Below are positions 44,774 through 52,151 of a DNA stretch of 64,000 nucleotides, in pieces (position 1 is the first letter of the stretch; every line of letters starts with the position of its first letter). The stretch spans positions 62,001 through 126,000 of the forward strand of contig JAFLKK010000009.1 in the NCBI GenBank assembly GCA_019163375.1. The letters run 5' to 3'. The notes under the pieces were generated by a model that made no database searches, had not been told where the DNA came from, and was given only the letters and a program-made list of their open reading frames with translations. Source of the DNA: Paludibacter sp. (GTDB lineage: Bacteria; Bacteroidota; Bacteroidia; Bacteroidales; Paludibacteraceae). The position numbers and the translations under genes were made by a program.

Positions 44774-45511
44774 TTATAAACCCATGAACTGTATGGCTAT
44801 TCCACTAAAAAAGATAGCGCTTCCAGCCAATGCATGAGTGTATTTTTCTAATTTTTCTAATTTCACGAAACTTATTCCGGTAGCCATTAATAGCACGATA
44901 GTGGTCATAGTAGCAATGGTTACAAGACCAAAAACAGCCGTGACACTTATCACACCCCACACACTGTGCTGTAAGGCGGGGAACATGAGTAACGGGATAA
45001 GCGGTTCGCAAGGGCCAAAGACAAAAATGACAAACAATATCCAGGGTGTTAGATTTTTATATTCGATTTTCTCGATGCTTTCCGTTTTTTCCTCGGTGTG
45101 AAGATGTGTATGATCAACAAAATGAGTGTGTTCGTGAACGTGTTTTTTGCCGTTGAGATGAAAGTGTGCGTGTGTATGAGGCTTATTTTTAAAAGCCCTT
45201 CTCAATCCCCAAACGGCATACGCCAACCCAAAACCGATAAAAAGCCAGCCGGCAATGTTCCCTCTGAATGACTCAAAGGCTTCCAGTTTTGAAAGTGCTA
45301 CTCCGGCAGCTATTCCTATAAACCCAATAAGTACCGAACTTCCTACATGCCCGATACCGCAAAGAATAGTAATCCAGATGGTTTTGATCTTGCTCCATTT
45401 TCGAGCTTTTGAAAGCACTACAAATGGTAAGTAATGATCGGGACCTAAAAGTGTATGCATAAAACCAAGCGATGCTGCAGTGAGGCTTAAAATGGCAATT
45501 TCTGAATTCAT
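44774..45511 (-). CDS. Nickel/cobalt-type permease (UreH/RcnA/NiCoT neighbourhood)
   Basis: A 245-residue membrane protein with about six helices. The first has SLGFMHTLLGPDHYLPFVVLSKAR, where the H-x4-D-H pattern resembles the nickel signature of NiCoT/RcnA permeases. A histidine-rich loop in the middle (THAHFHLNGKKHVHEHTHFVDHTHLHTEEK) should bind metal, and FGPCEPLIPLLMFPALQHS follows. Family members move Ni or Co in or out. With nikR-like upstream and larE-B-C downstream, nickel uptake for the cofactor is the likely role. It may also belong to the sulfite exporter TauE / UreH-like branch. Confidence 0.85.
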   Translation of the reverse strand: MNSEIAILSLTAASLGFMHTLLGPDHYLPFVVLSKARKWSKIKTIWITILCGIGHVGSSVLIGFIGIAAGVALSKLEAFESFRGNIAGWLFIGFGLAYAVWGLRRAFKNKPHTHAHFHLNGKKHVHEHTHFVDHTHLHTEEKTESIEKIEYKNLTPWILFVIFVFGPCEPLIPLLMFPALQHSVWGVISVTAVFGLVTIATMTTIVLLMATGISFVKLEKLEKYTHALAGSAIFFSGIAIQFMGL

Positions 45512-45573
45512 ATTTATTGAGTTGATAATTGACAGTTGATAGTTGAAAGACTGATACTAAATTTTCTTTTGTG

Positions 45574-45975
45574 TTATTCTGCTTTACTCATAATTAATTT
45601 TCCATGTTCAATGCCTTTGATACCTATCAGGCTATCCGATAGTTCGGTTAATTGATACGAAGCTCCTTTTACAGCTATAATTTCGAGAATTTTATCGGAG
45701 GTGATATAGAAATACTGAACAGAAAGAACGACATCAATATAGTTTTTCTGAATTTCCGCCAGCTTATTTCTGACATCGTTCTTGTTAGAATCGTATCTGA
45801 GAATGATGGCTCCTGCTACTATGTGGTTGCACTTCCATTTGCTCTCCACAATATTTTTTTCAATCAAGTGTCTGATGGCCTGCGATCTGTTGGGGAATTT
45901 ATTTTCCTGAACATACTCATCAAGCGCGTCTAATAAATCGCTTTCAAGCGAAACTCCAAAACGTGTTACCGACAT
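45574..45975 (-). CDS. NikR-like ribbon-helix-helix/ACT regulator without canonical nickel ligands
   Basis: This 133-residue protein aligns with E. coli NikR without gaps from the RHH DNA-binding domain (RFGVSLESDLLDALDEYVQENKFPNRSQAIRHLI) through the C-terminal ACT-like domain (GIKGIEHGKLI). The four high-affinity nickel ligands of E. coli NikR (His76, His87, His89, Cys95) fall on Lys77, Tyr88, Tyr90 and Ile96. The fold and the DNA-binding part look intact. It probably represses the nickel permease and lar genes downstream and senses something other than Ni through the standard site, or is constitutively active. I leave the symbol empty for that reason. Confidence 0.85.
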   Translation of the reverse strand: MSVTRFGVSLESDLLDALDEYVQENKFPNRSQAIRHLIEKNIVESKWKCNHIVAGAIILRYDSNKNDVRNKLAEIQKNYIDVVLSVQYFYITSDKILEIIAVKGASYQLTELSDSLIGIKGIEHGKLIMSKAE

Positions 45976-46001
45976 CGTGTTACTATTTTATAAATTAGTG
46001 G

Positions 46002-46025
46002 CACAAATATACATAAATACTTGTG
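46002..46025 (-). promoter_or_regulatory. Candidate operator and promoter of the nikR-like/lar cluster
   Basis: CACAAATA and TACTTGTG form an inverted repeat with 8-bp arms (one mismatch) and an 8-base centre. On the minus strand the -7 element TATATTTG (46004-46011) lies inside the left arm, 30 bases before the start codon. A repressor bound here would block transcription. Confidence 0.5.
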
Positions 46026-46070
46026 TGTTTAATCGTTTTGAATAGAAATATTAGTACCATTACGTATAAA

Positions 46071-46105
46071 CAAAGAGCCACTTCCAATTTGGAGGTGGCT
46101 CTTTG
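46071..46105 (-). terminator. Terminator after dnaX
   Basis: CAAAGAGCCAC pairs with GTGGCTCTTTG, extended by TCC/GGA. It stands between dnaX and the nikR-like promoter. Confidence 0.8.
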
Positions 46106-46154
46106 TTTAATATATACAGTGGCTAATTATGCATTATTTATTATGAATTGTTAA

Positions 46155-47903
46155 TTAATCAATCTCCAGATTAAGTCCATCACGCAACTTGGCTAAAGCG
46201 GGATTTTGTTCGGTCATTAATCTGAACCTGTCTTCGGGCGAAGTGCCGCGTGTTCTCTCGGTTTCTTCCACCATTTTTATATTCATGGCGATAGAAGAGT
46301 TCTGAAGTTGATTTCGCAAGAAAAGGACTATGTCTTGTTTCAGTCGATTAAATTCTTTTTCTTGTGAATTATTATTGACAGTTATCTCGAAGGCTTTTTC
46401 CGAAAGTAAGTTGGGCCTATTGCTTAGAATAAAGCTTGTAAGTCGGGTTTGTTCGGGGATGGTATCTGCGAATCTTCTCCATGCCATCTCCAGTTCGTCT
46501 TCTGTAAACGATTTGTTTTGAATTACTTTGGTTTCTACTTTTACTTCGCTCGTTTCGGAAGTTTGAGTTGCGTTTACTACCACTGGGGCAGTAATGGAAA
46601 TACTTCCCGGACGCTGAAATGATGGACGAGGTTCAGCAGTTGCCGTTGCTTTTGCCGGCTGACCAACCGTAACAGTAGGAGTGGGGATGGGAGTAGTTGT
46701 TAGCGGAGTAGTTGCTGCCGGAGTTGTTGAGATAGAAGTATTCGGCACGTCAACCGATATTTTTTGTATCGGTGCCGGACGTTCATCGTCATTTATAGAT
46801 TTTTTTTTTTCATCCGTCAGTTGGCACAGACGAATTAAAGCAAGCTCCACAAGAAGCCGTTTATTTTTACTTAGTCGATAATCGATATCGCAGTCGTTGG
46901 CAATTTTCAGCGCCTGAAACAGAAATTCGGGCGTACAGCCTTGTGCCTGCGTTTTATAACGTTCACCAATACCTGCACCTACTTCGAGCAATTCTATTGT
47001 TTGTGGATCTTTGCTTACCAAGACGTCGCGCAAGTGCGAGCTCAGGCCGGTAATGAAATGATGCGCATCGAAACCTTTATTCAGTACTTCGTTGAAAATA
47101 AGGAGCGATTGACTCACTTCTCCTTTCAAAAAGCCCTCTACCAAACGGAAATAGTACTCGTAATCAAGTACGTTCAGGTTGTCGATTACGCCCTGATAGG
47201 TAATGTTATTTCCACAAAAACTAACTAACTGGTCGAAAATAGACAAGGCATCACGCATTCCACCATCGCTTTTTTGTGCAACTACGCTTAAACCGTTTGC
47301 ATCTACAGTTACGCCTTCTTTTTCGGCTACCATTTGCAAATGTTTCACGGTGTCGGCCACGGTGATACGGTTAAAGTCGTAAATCTGACAACGCGAAAGT
47401 ATTGTGGGGATGATTTTATGTTTTTCGGTAGTAGCCAAAATAAAAATGGCATGCGCCGGCGGTTCTTCAAGTGTTTTCAGGAAAGCATTGAAAGCTCCCT
47501 GCGACAACATGTGCACCTCATCGATGATATATACACTGTATTTCCCAATTTGCGGCGGTATGCGCACCTGGTCGATGAGTGAACGAATATCGTCCACACC
47601 ATTGTTCGAAGCTGCATCCAGCTCGTGAATGTTGTACGAACGTTGATCGTTGAACGAAACACAGGATTCACATTCGTTACAAGCCTCGTATTCGGAAGTT
47701 AAGTTTTGACAGTTTATTGTTTTTGCAAAAATACGGGCGCAAGTAGTTTTACCCACTCCACGCGGTCCGCAAAACAGATAGGCATGTGCCAAATGATTGC
47801 TTTTTATCGCATTTTTTAGGGTGATAGTCAAAGCAGATTGACCTACCACCGAATTGAAGGTAGAAGGACGATATTTGCGTGCCGAAACAATAAAATTATC
47901 CAT
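46155..47903 (-). CDS. dnaX: DNA polymerase III subunit gamma/tau
   Basis: A 582-residue clamp-loader ATPase. It shows FCGPRGVGKTTCARIFAK (residues 44-61), the zinc finger CQNLTSEYEACNECESC (65-81), IIDEVHMLSQGAFNAFLKTLEEPP and LSRCQIYDF. Clamp-loader domains I-III end near residue 362. A Pro/Thr-rich linker follows (about 375-430), then a C-terminal part resembling tau domain V. Directly after domain III the gene has a run of eleven A at 46800-46810. A slip of one base either way meets a stop within two to four codons and gives a 369- or 371-residue gamma-like protein. It is followed by its own terminator. Confidence 0.95.
   Translation of the reverse strand: MDNFIVSARKYRPSTFNSVVGQSALTITLKNAIKSNHLAHAYLFCGPRGVGKTTCARIFAKTINCQNLTSEYEACNECESCVSFNDQRSYNIHELDAASNNGVDDIRSLIDQVRIPPQIGKYSVYIIDEVHMLSQGAFNAFLKTLEEPPAHAIFILATTEKHKIIPTILSRCQIYDFNRITVADTVKHLQMVAEKEGVTVDANGLSVVAQKSDGGMRDALSIFDQLVSFCGNNITYQGVIDNLNVLDYEYYFRLVEGFLKGEVSQSLLIFNEVLNKGFDAHHFITGLSSHLRDVLVSKDPQTIELLEVGAGIGERYKTQAQGCTPEFLFQALKIANDCDIDYRLSKNKRLLVELALIRLCQLTDEKKKSINDDERPAPIQKISVDVPNTSISTTPAATTPLTTTPIPTPTVTVGQPAKATATAEPRPSFQRPGSISITAPVVVNATQTSETSEVKVETKVIQNKSFTEDELEMAWRRFADTIPEQTRLTSFILSNRPNLLSEKAFEITVNNNSQEKEFNRLKQDIVLFLRNQLQNSSIAMNIKMVEETERTRGTSPEDRFRLMTEQNPALAKLRDGLNLEID
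46789..46811 (-). promoter_or_regulatory. Candidate programmed slippage site in dnaX
   Basis: The minus-strand sequence is GA11TCT. Eleven A read as Lys366-Lys368 in frame. With one extra A (or a -1 shift) the frame ends Ile-Tyr-Lys-stop at TGA 46789-46791; with one A fewer (or +1) it ends Asn-Leu-stop at TAA 46793-46795. Confidence 0.6.
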
Positions 47904-48012
47904 AAGGGAGAATACAAGGAATTAGTTTGAAGCAAAAATGAAGATAAAATGAGCAGCGCCAGATAATTAAACAAGTCACTTACCAATCTGCATTTTTTCG
48001 TGCTTTAGTGTG

Positions 48013-48020
48013 CAAATATA
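48013..48020 (-). promoter_or_regulatory. -7 element of the dnaX promoter
   Basis: TATATTTG on the minus strand, 110 bases before the dnaX start codon, in the divergent region with the divIC-like gene. Confidence 0.45.
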
Positions 48021-48089
48021 CTGAAAAAAAACTAGACATCAACAAAAAAAAAGATTTCTCAAAAAAAAGAAGGTTCTTGAAAAAATGCG

Positions 48090-48097
48090 TACCTTTG
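48090..48097 (+). promoter_or_regulatory. -7 element of the divIC/ftsB-like promoter
   Basis: TACCTTTG matches TAnnTTTG, 55 bases before the ATG. A poly-A-rich block lies just upstream. Confidence 0.5.
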
Positions 48098-48151
48098 TCA
48101 TTCATTTTCATTTAGAATCAACCGTTATTTGTCTTTAATTTCTTGCTAGTT

Positions 48152-48457
48152 ATGTCTATCCCCGAAACAAAACCCGGTAAATTGAAATCACTGCTTTTAA
48201 ATAAGTACCTGATTGTTTTTCTGTTGTTTGCTGTTTTTGTGACCTTTTTCGACGAGCATAATTTGATTCAGCGCTGGAAGATGAGTCGGAAGATAAGTCA
48301 GTTGCAGGAGGAATTGAAATTTTATCAGGAAGAAATAAAAACAACACGGCAGAAAAAGAATGAGTTGCAGTCGAGCGACCAAAACCTTGAAAAATTTGCC
48401 CGCGAGCAATACTATATGAAAAAAGAAAATGAAGATATTTTTATAATTAAGGAATAA
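48152..48457 (+). CDS. FtsB/DivIC-like septum formation initiator protein
   Basis: A 101-residue single-pass membrane protein: short cytoplasmic N-terminus, one helix (YLIVFLLFAVFVTFFDEHNLI), then a coiled coil (KISQLQEELKFYQEEIKTTRQKKNELQSS) and LEKFAREQYYMKKENEDIFII, the C-terminal pattern of the FtsB/DivIC family. Such proteins form part of the FtsQBL divisome core outside the cytoplasm. The more distal start would lie before the ATG used here by three codons. Its stop shares one base with the start of the next gene (TAATG). Confidence 0.88.
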   Translation: MSIPETKPGKLKSLLLNKYLIVFLLFAVFVTFFDEHNLIQRWKMSRKISQLQEELKFYQEEIKTTRQKKNELQSSDQNLEKFAREQYYMKKENEDIFIIKE

Positions 48458-48783
48458 TGCAGAAACAACTCTCTCCATACATTTATCTTGCCGGTAGTGC
48501 GGTCACTTTCATGGGTGCGGTGGCTCAACTTTTAGAACTTAGCTATGCACCCTATATTTTTTCGGTAGGTGCTGCACTTCTGATTTATGTACAGATAAAA
48601 AATTACCTCGATAAATCTAAAGCCGACTCTCGCACCATGCGTTTTGCGCGGATTGGATTGTTTACAAGCCTTTTGCTGGCAGTGGCTGCATATTTTATGT
48701 TTACAGCGTCTAATTTATGGGTAATTGCTGTTCTAATTTATGCGCTTTCATCTCTTTATCATTCGTTTAGAGGAAATTACTAA
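48457..48783 (+). CDS. Small four-helix membrane protein, hypothetical
   Basis: I do not recognise this 108-residue protein as a named family. It has four hydrophobic segments (YIYLAGSAVTFMGAVAQLL, YIFSVGAALLIYVQIK, IGLFTSLLLAVAAYFMF, LWVIAVLIYALSSLYHSF) and almost no large loops. It overlaps the divIC-like stop by one base, so the two are co-translated, and a cell-division or envelope role is likely but inferred. A perfect long palindrome follows and ends the transcript. Confidence 0.8.
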   Translation: MQKQLSPYIYLAGSAVTFMGAVAQLLELSYAPYIFSVGAALLIYVQIKNYLDKSKADSRTMRFARIGLFTSLLLAVAAYFMFTASNLWVIAVLIYALSSLYHSFRGNY

Positions 48784-48811
48784 TAAGTTATATTTTTTTT
48801 TGACGGTTTAC

Positions 48812-48855
48812 AAAACAAACGTGGCGATATGAATTCATATCGCCACGTTTGTTTT
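48812..48855. terminator. Perfect 44-base palindromic terminator
   Basis: Two 22-base arms centred on GAATTC are exactly complementary with no extra loop bases; AAAA and TTTT at the ends give T-runs in both directions. It lies between two convergent genes and can terminate both. Confidence 0.9.
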
Positions 48856-48877
48856 ATTATTACTCTTAATGAAAGTT

Positions 48878-49942
48878 CTATTTAAATATCTTTCGATCGT
48901 TTAGTTCCTTTTGGTATTTCTTTGCGTTTATACTGTGTTCCTCCCAGGTTACAGCAAATTTATGTTCGCCATTCAGAGTTTCCGAAGCACACATGTAAAT
49001 GTAATTGTGGTGCGAATAGTTTAGTACCGCATCAATACCATTTGGCGTAGCTACACGTATTGGGCCGGGAGGAAGGCCAATATTTTTGTAGGTGTTGTAG
49101 GGCGAATTGGTGCGCAGATGTGCAAAAAGGATACGCTTCAGACCAAAATCGCGAAGTGCAAATTTTACGGTCGGATCGGCCTGCAAAGGCATTCCCGTTT
49201 TGTAGCGGTTAATGTAAAGCCCTGCCACCATTGGGCGATCCTTCTTGTTGTTCGTTTCTTCTTCTACAATGGATGCCAGGGTGCTGACTTCGCTTTGTGT
49301 GAAGGGGATAGCGGCAGCTTTCGCTTTGCGCTCGTCGGTCCAGAAGGCAGTGTATTCTCTGTTCATTCGTTCAAACAGCGCTTTAGCATTCGTGTTCCAA
49401 AAAACCTCGTAGGTATTTGGTATGAAGAGCGAAATGGAGGTGTTTGGGTTTAAATCATAAGTAGCCAGAAATGCACTGTCGTTCAGCAGGTTCAGAATGC
49501 TGGTTGAATCGGCCATCAGTTGCTCACTCAAGCGTGCTGCTAATTGTTCTTTGGTACGGATGTTGTTGAAGCTTAACTGTACAGGTGTTTGGCGACCACT
49601 ACGCAAGATACGCACCAGTTGAAAGTTATTCATGCCCGACTTCAATTCATAGCGTCCGGGACGAATTTTAGAGCCGTATTGAAGCAGACTTGCCACTTGC
49701 CGAAATGATGACGTATTGCTAACTGTTGCTTTCTTCTCCAGGAGGGCTATCACGTCTTCAAATTTGCTGCTGTCGGGTAAACACAGGTACGCTTTTTTAT
49801 CCGACGTAGGGAAAATGTTAGGCATAAACAAGATATATGCAAAGTAAAGCATAACCGCGAGTATAGCGTAGCCCAGCCATTTAATCGGCTTACTTATTAC
49901 TATTGATTTTTTCTTTTTCGTGTTTTTTGATTTTGTAGTCAT
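48878..49942 (-). CDS. mltG: Endolytic murein transglycosylase MltG
   Basis: A 354-residue protein with a basic N-terminus (TKSKNTKKKKSI), one membrane helix (WLGYAILAVMLYFAYILFM) and the YceG/MltG domain. Signatures include LRSGRQTPVQLSFNNIRTKEQLAARLS, SLFIPNTYEVFWN, LASIVEEETNNKKDRPMVAGLYINRYKTGMPLQADPTVKFAL (catalytic Glu in EEE, near residue 228-230), and YNTYKNIGLPPGPI. It cuts nascent glycan strands at the membrane. A TTG 33 bases upstream is not preferred, as the ATG is followed by the lysine-rich tail expected before the helix. Confidence 0.93.
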   Translation of the reverse strand: MTTKSKNTKKKKSIVISKPIKWLGYAILAVMLYFAYILFMPNIFPTSDKKAYLCLPDSSKFEDVIALLEKKATVSNTSSFRQVASLLQYGSKIRPGRYELKSGMNNFQLVRILRSGRQTPVQLSFNNIRTKEQLAARLSEQLMADSTSILNLLNDSAFLATYDLNPNTSISLFIPNTYEVFWNTNAKALFERMNREYTAFWTDERKAKAAAIPFTQSEVSTLASIVEEETNNKKDRPMVAGLYINRYKTGMPLQADPTVKFALRDFGLKRILFAHLRTNSPYNTYKNIGLPPGPIRVATPNGIDAVLNYSHHNYIYMCASETLNGEHKFAVTWEEHSINAKKYQKELNDRKIFK

Positions 49943-49972
49943 AATGGTGTGTTTTGAATCGTTTCGTGAGTG

Positions 49973-49980
49973 CAAAAATA
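49973..49980 (-). promoter_or_regulatory. -7 element of the mltG promoter
   Basis: TATTTTTG on the minus strand, about 30 bases before the mltG ATG. Confidence 0.45.
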
Positions 49981-50075
49981 GGCAAATGTTTCGACATATG
50001 TAAAAAATAAACCCGAATTCAAATTATTTTCACTTGTTTTTCGAGTCTAAAATACAGAAATTCAATCAGTAGAAA

Positions 50076-50110
50076 ATTATGAATTATGAATTATGAATTA
50101 TGAATTATGA
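50076..50110. repeat. Five exact tandem copies of ATTATGA
   Basis: Seven-base units repeat five times without error between mltG and the tRNA promoter. Heptad repeats of this kind can change copy number by replication slippage; no coding frame crosses them here. Confidence 0.9.
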
Positions 50111-50116
50111 AATGGG

Positions 50117-50147
50117 TTGTATAATTGGAAAGTCTTTTCTATCTTTG
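50117..50147 (+). promoter_or_regulatory. Promoter of tRNA-Ser
   Basis: TTG (50117-50119) and TATCTTTG (50140-50147) lie 20 bases apart and fit the phylum consensus. The heptad repeat lies directly upstream. Confidence 0.65.
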
Positions 50148-50170
50148 CACTCGCTAAAGCAAAAAAGTCA

Positions 50171-50260
50171 GGAAGTTTGGGTGAGTGGCTGAAACCACCA
50201 GTTTGCTAAACTGACGTACGGGCAACCGTACCACGAGTTCGAATCTCGTAGCTTCCGCCA
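50171..50260 (+). tRNA. tRNA-Ser (anticodon GCT)
   Basis: This 90-base gene has a 7-bp acceptor stem (GGAAGTT with AGCTTCC), discriminator G and an encoded CCA. The anticodon arm CAGT-TTGCTAA-ACTG presents GCT, which reads AGC and AGU serine codons. The long variable arm (GTACGGGCAACCGTAC) is typical of serine tRNAs, and the T arm carries GTTCGAATC. An integrase gene stands 270 bases downstream in the same direction, so this tRNA is the likely integration site. Confidence 0.97.
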
Positions 50261-50293
50261 GGTAGTAAAGCCAAAAAGCGACACTACAGAGCT

Positions 50294-50325
50294 AAACCCT
50301 ACAAAATCAACGTTTTGTAGGGTTT
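50294..50325 (+). terminator. Strong terminator after tRNA-Ser
   Basis: AAACCCTACAAAA pairs with its perfect 13-bp complement around a 6-nt loop, followed by TTT. Confidence 0.92.
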
Positions 50326-50530
50326 TTTCTTTTTCTAATCCTACCTATTTTTACGTTAAAAACACCACTAAAAGACACTAATTTAGGACTAAATCGTACC
50401 AAAATTCAATTAACTTTTATTTGGGTACTTAAAATTCTTGTTTGGCACCCTTTTGTCGCACTTTTACTTTGTTGTAATTATTTCATTTTAAATCAATGAG
50501 TTAGTTTTGTAACGATTAAAAAATGAAATT

Positions 50531-51757
50531 ATGAAGAGTACATTTAAGATTCTTTTTTATTTAAAGAAGAATGCAGTTAGAAAAGATGGTAGTATGCCAG
50601 TTGTGACAAGAATTACAATAGATGGTGCCATTGCGCAATTTAATACGAAGCTGGAAGTTCAGCCTGATGATTGGAGTGTCGAAATGGGTAAGGTTATTGG
50701 ACTAACGTCTGATAGTAAGAGACTAAATGCACAATTGGACCAAATCAAAGCCTCCCTTCATTCAATTTATCATGAATTGCAACGAAAGGATAATTATGTA
50801 ACGGCAGAAAAAGTCAAGAATGAGTTTCTTGGTATTAGTGAGAGTCATGAAACTTTATTAAGTCTTTTCCAAAAGCACAATGATGATGTTTTAAAACTCA
50901 TTGGTATAGGTAAATCTCCTGCAACATTTCAAAAGTATGAAGTAACACGTAAGCATCTTCAGAAATTCATGCAACAGAAATATAAAATTTCTGATATTTC
51001 TCTCAAAGAAGTAAAACACCGATTTTTGTGTGATTTTGAAATTTATTTATTGACTGAAGCTCATTGTGTCTCTAATACCACAGCTAAATTTCTTCAACTT
51101 CTCAAACGAATTATTCTCATTGCTCGTAATGATGGATTAATCATCGGTGATCCATTTGCGAACTATAAAATTCGGATTACCAAAGTTGATAGAGGTTATC
51201 TTACGCAAGAAGATGTAGAACTAATTTTAAAGAAAAAATTTACAATAAAAAGATTAGAACAAGTACGAGATATATTTATATTTTCCTGTTTTACGGGATT
51301 AGCCTATATTGATGTTTATAATCTGACAGAAAAGAATGTCCGTACTTCTTTTGATGGTAAACTGTGGGTTATGACGAAAAGGCAAAAGACAAAAGTAGAA
51401 TCGAATATTCTTTTATTGGATATTCCCAAGATGATTTTAAATAAATACAAAGGAAAAACGCCCAACAATAAATTGTTACCTGTTCTGAGTAATCAAAAAA
51501 TGAATTCTTACTTAAAAGAAATAGGTGATTTATGTGGAATAGATAAAGAACTGACTTTTCACTTAGCGAGACATACCTTTGCCACCACAATAACCCTTGC
51601 TAAGGGCGTTCCGATTGAAACAGTCAGTAAAATGCTTGGACACACTAATATTCGCACCACGCAGATATATGCACGTATAACGGATAATAAAATTAGTAAT
51701 GATATGCTGGAACTAGCTGGTAAACTCCAAGGAATTGAAAAAATGTATCAAATATAA
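50531..51757 (+). CDS. Tyrosine-type integrase (Bacteroidetes, IntDOT-like arm-binding type)
   Basis: A 408-residue site-specific recombinase. The N-terminal 95 residues form the arm-binding domain (STFKILFYLKKNAVRKDGSMPVVTRITIDG), then a core-binding domain (about 105-210). The catalytic domain has HLARHTFAT (H344, R347), MLGHTN (H371), TQIYARI (nucleophile Y380) and TKRQKT for the beta-hairpin Lys. The usual first catalytic Arg is replaced by Ala258 in FTGLAYID, as reported for IntDOT of CTnDOT, where that residue is also missing. It presumably moves an integrative element at tRNA-Ser. No excisionase gene was found next to it. Confidence 0.93.
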   Translation: MKSTFKILFYLKKNAVRKDGSMPVVTRITIDGAIAQFNTKLEVQPDDWSVEMGKVIGLTSDSKRLNAQLDQIKASLHSIYHELQRKDNYVTAEKVKNEFLGISESHETLLSLFQKHNDDVLKLIGIGKSPATFQKYEVTRKHLQKFMQQKYKISDISLKEVKHRFLCDFEIYLLTEAHCVSNTTAKFLQLLKRIILIARNDGLIIGDPFANYKIRITKVDRGYLTQEDVELILKKKFTIKRLEQVRDIFIFSCFTGLAYIDVYNLTEKNVRTSFDGKLWVMTKRQKTKVESNILLLDIPKMILNKYKGKTPNNKLLPVLSNQKMNSYLKEIGDLCGIDKELTFHLARHTFATTITLAKGVPIETVSKMLGHTNIRTTQIYARITDNKISNDMLELAGKLQGIEKMYQI

Positions 51758-51934
51758 AACACGGATTGAATGTGAATATTAGGTGTAGTAGTCTATAGTA
51801 ATTTTACTTTGTTGATCTTGATAAGAACGGTATTTCTTGACTCTTACCTGATATTTAATATAACTTAAAAATCCACCTCCTTTGGGGGTTGTAGTTTAAT
51901 CCCATTTTTACGATCAGTTATTCAAGTGCTTTAT

Positions 51935-51954
51935 GATTGATTGATTGATTGATT
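51935..51954. repeat. Five tandem GATT copies
   Basis: A short exact tetranucleotide run in non-coding DNA after the integrase. It is noted as a slippage-prone tract only. Confidence 0.8.
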
Positions 51955-52151
51955 GTAATGAATCTATAGTGAATCTCCATGGTAATCGGTCTATGGCCAT
52001 ATCTACCCATATTGACCTTGAAAAATTTTACCAGTCTGCTTGCATACAGCAAGACACTTATCTAGTTTTTGTAGTCGTTGTAAATGGTAATAGAATGTTA
52101 CACATGTCATCTATGAGAGTTTTAATAAATGGAAAAGTTCATGTTTGAGCC

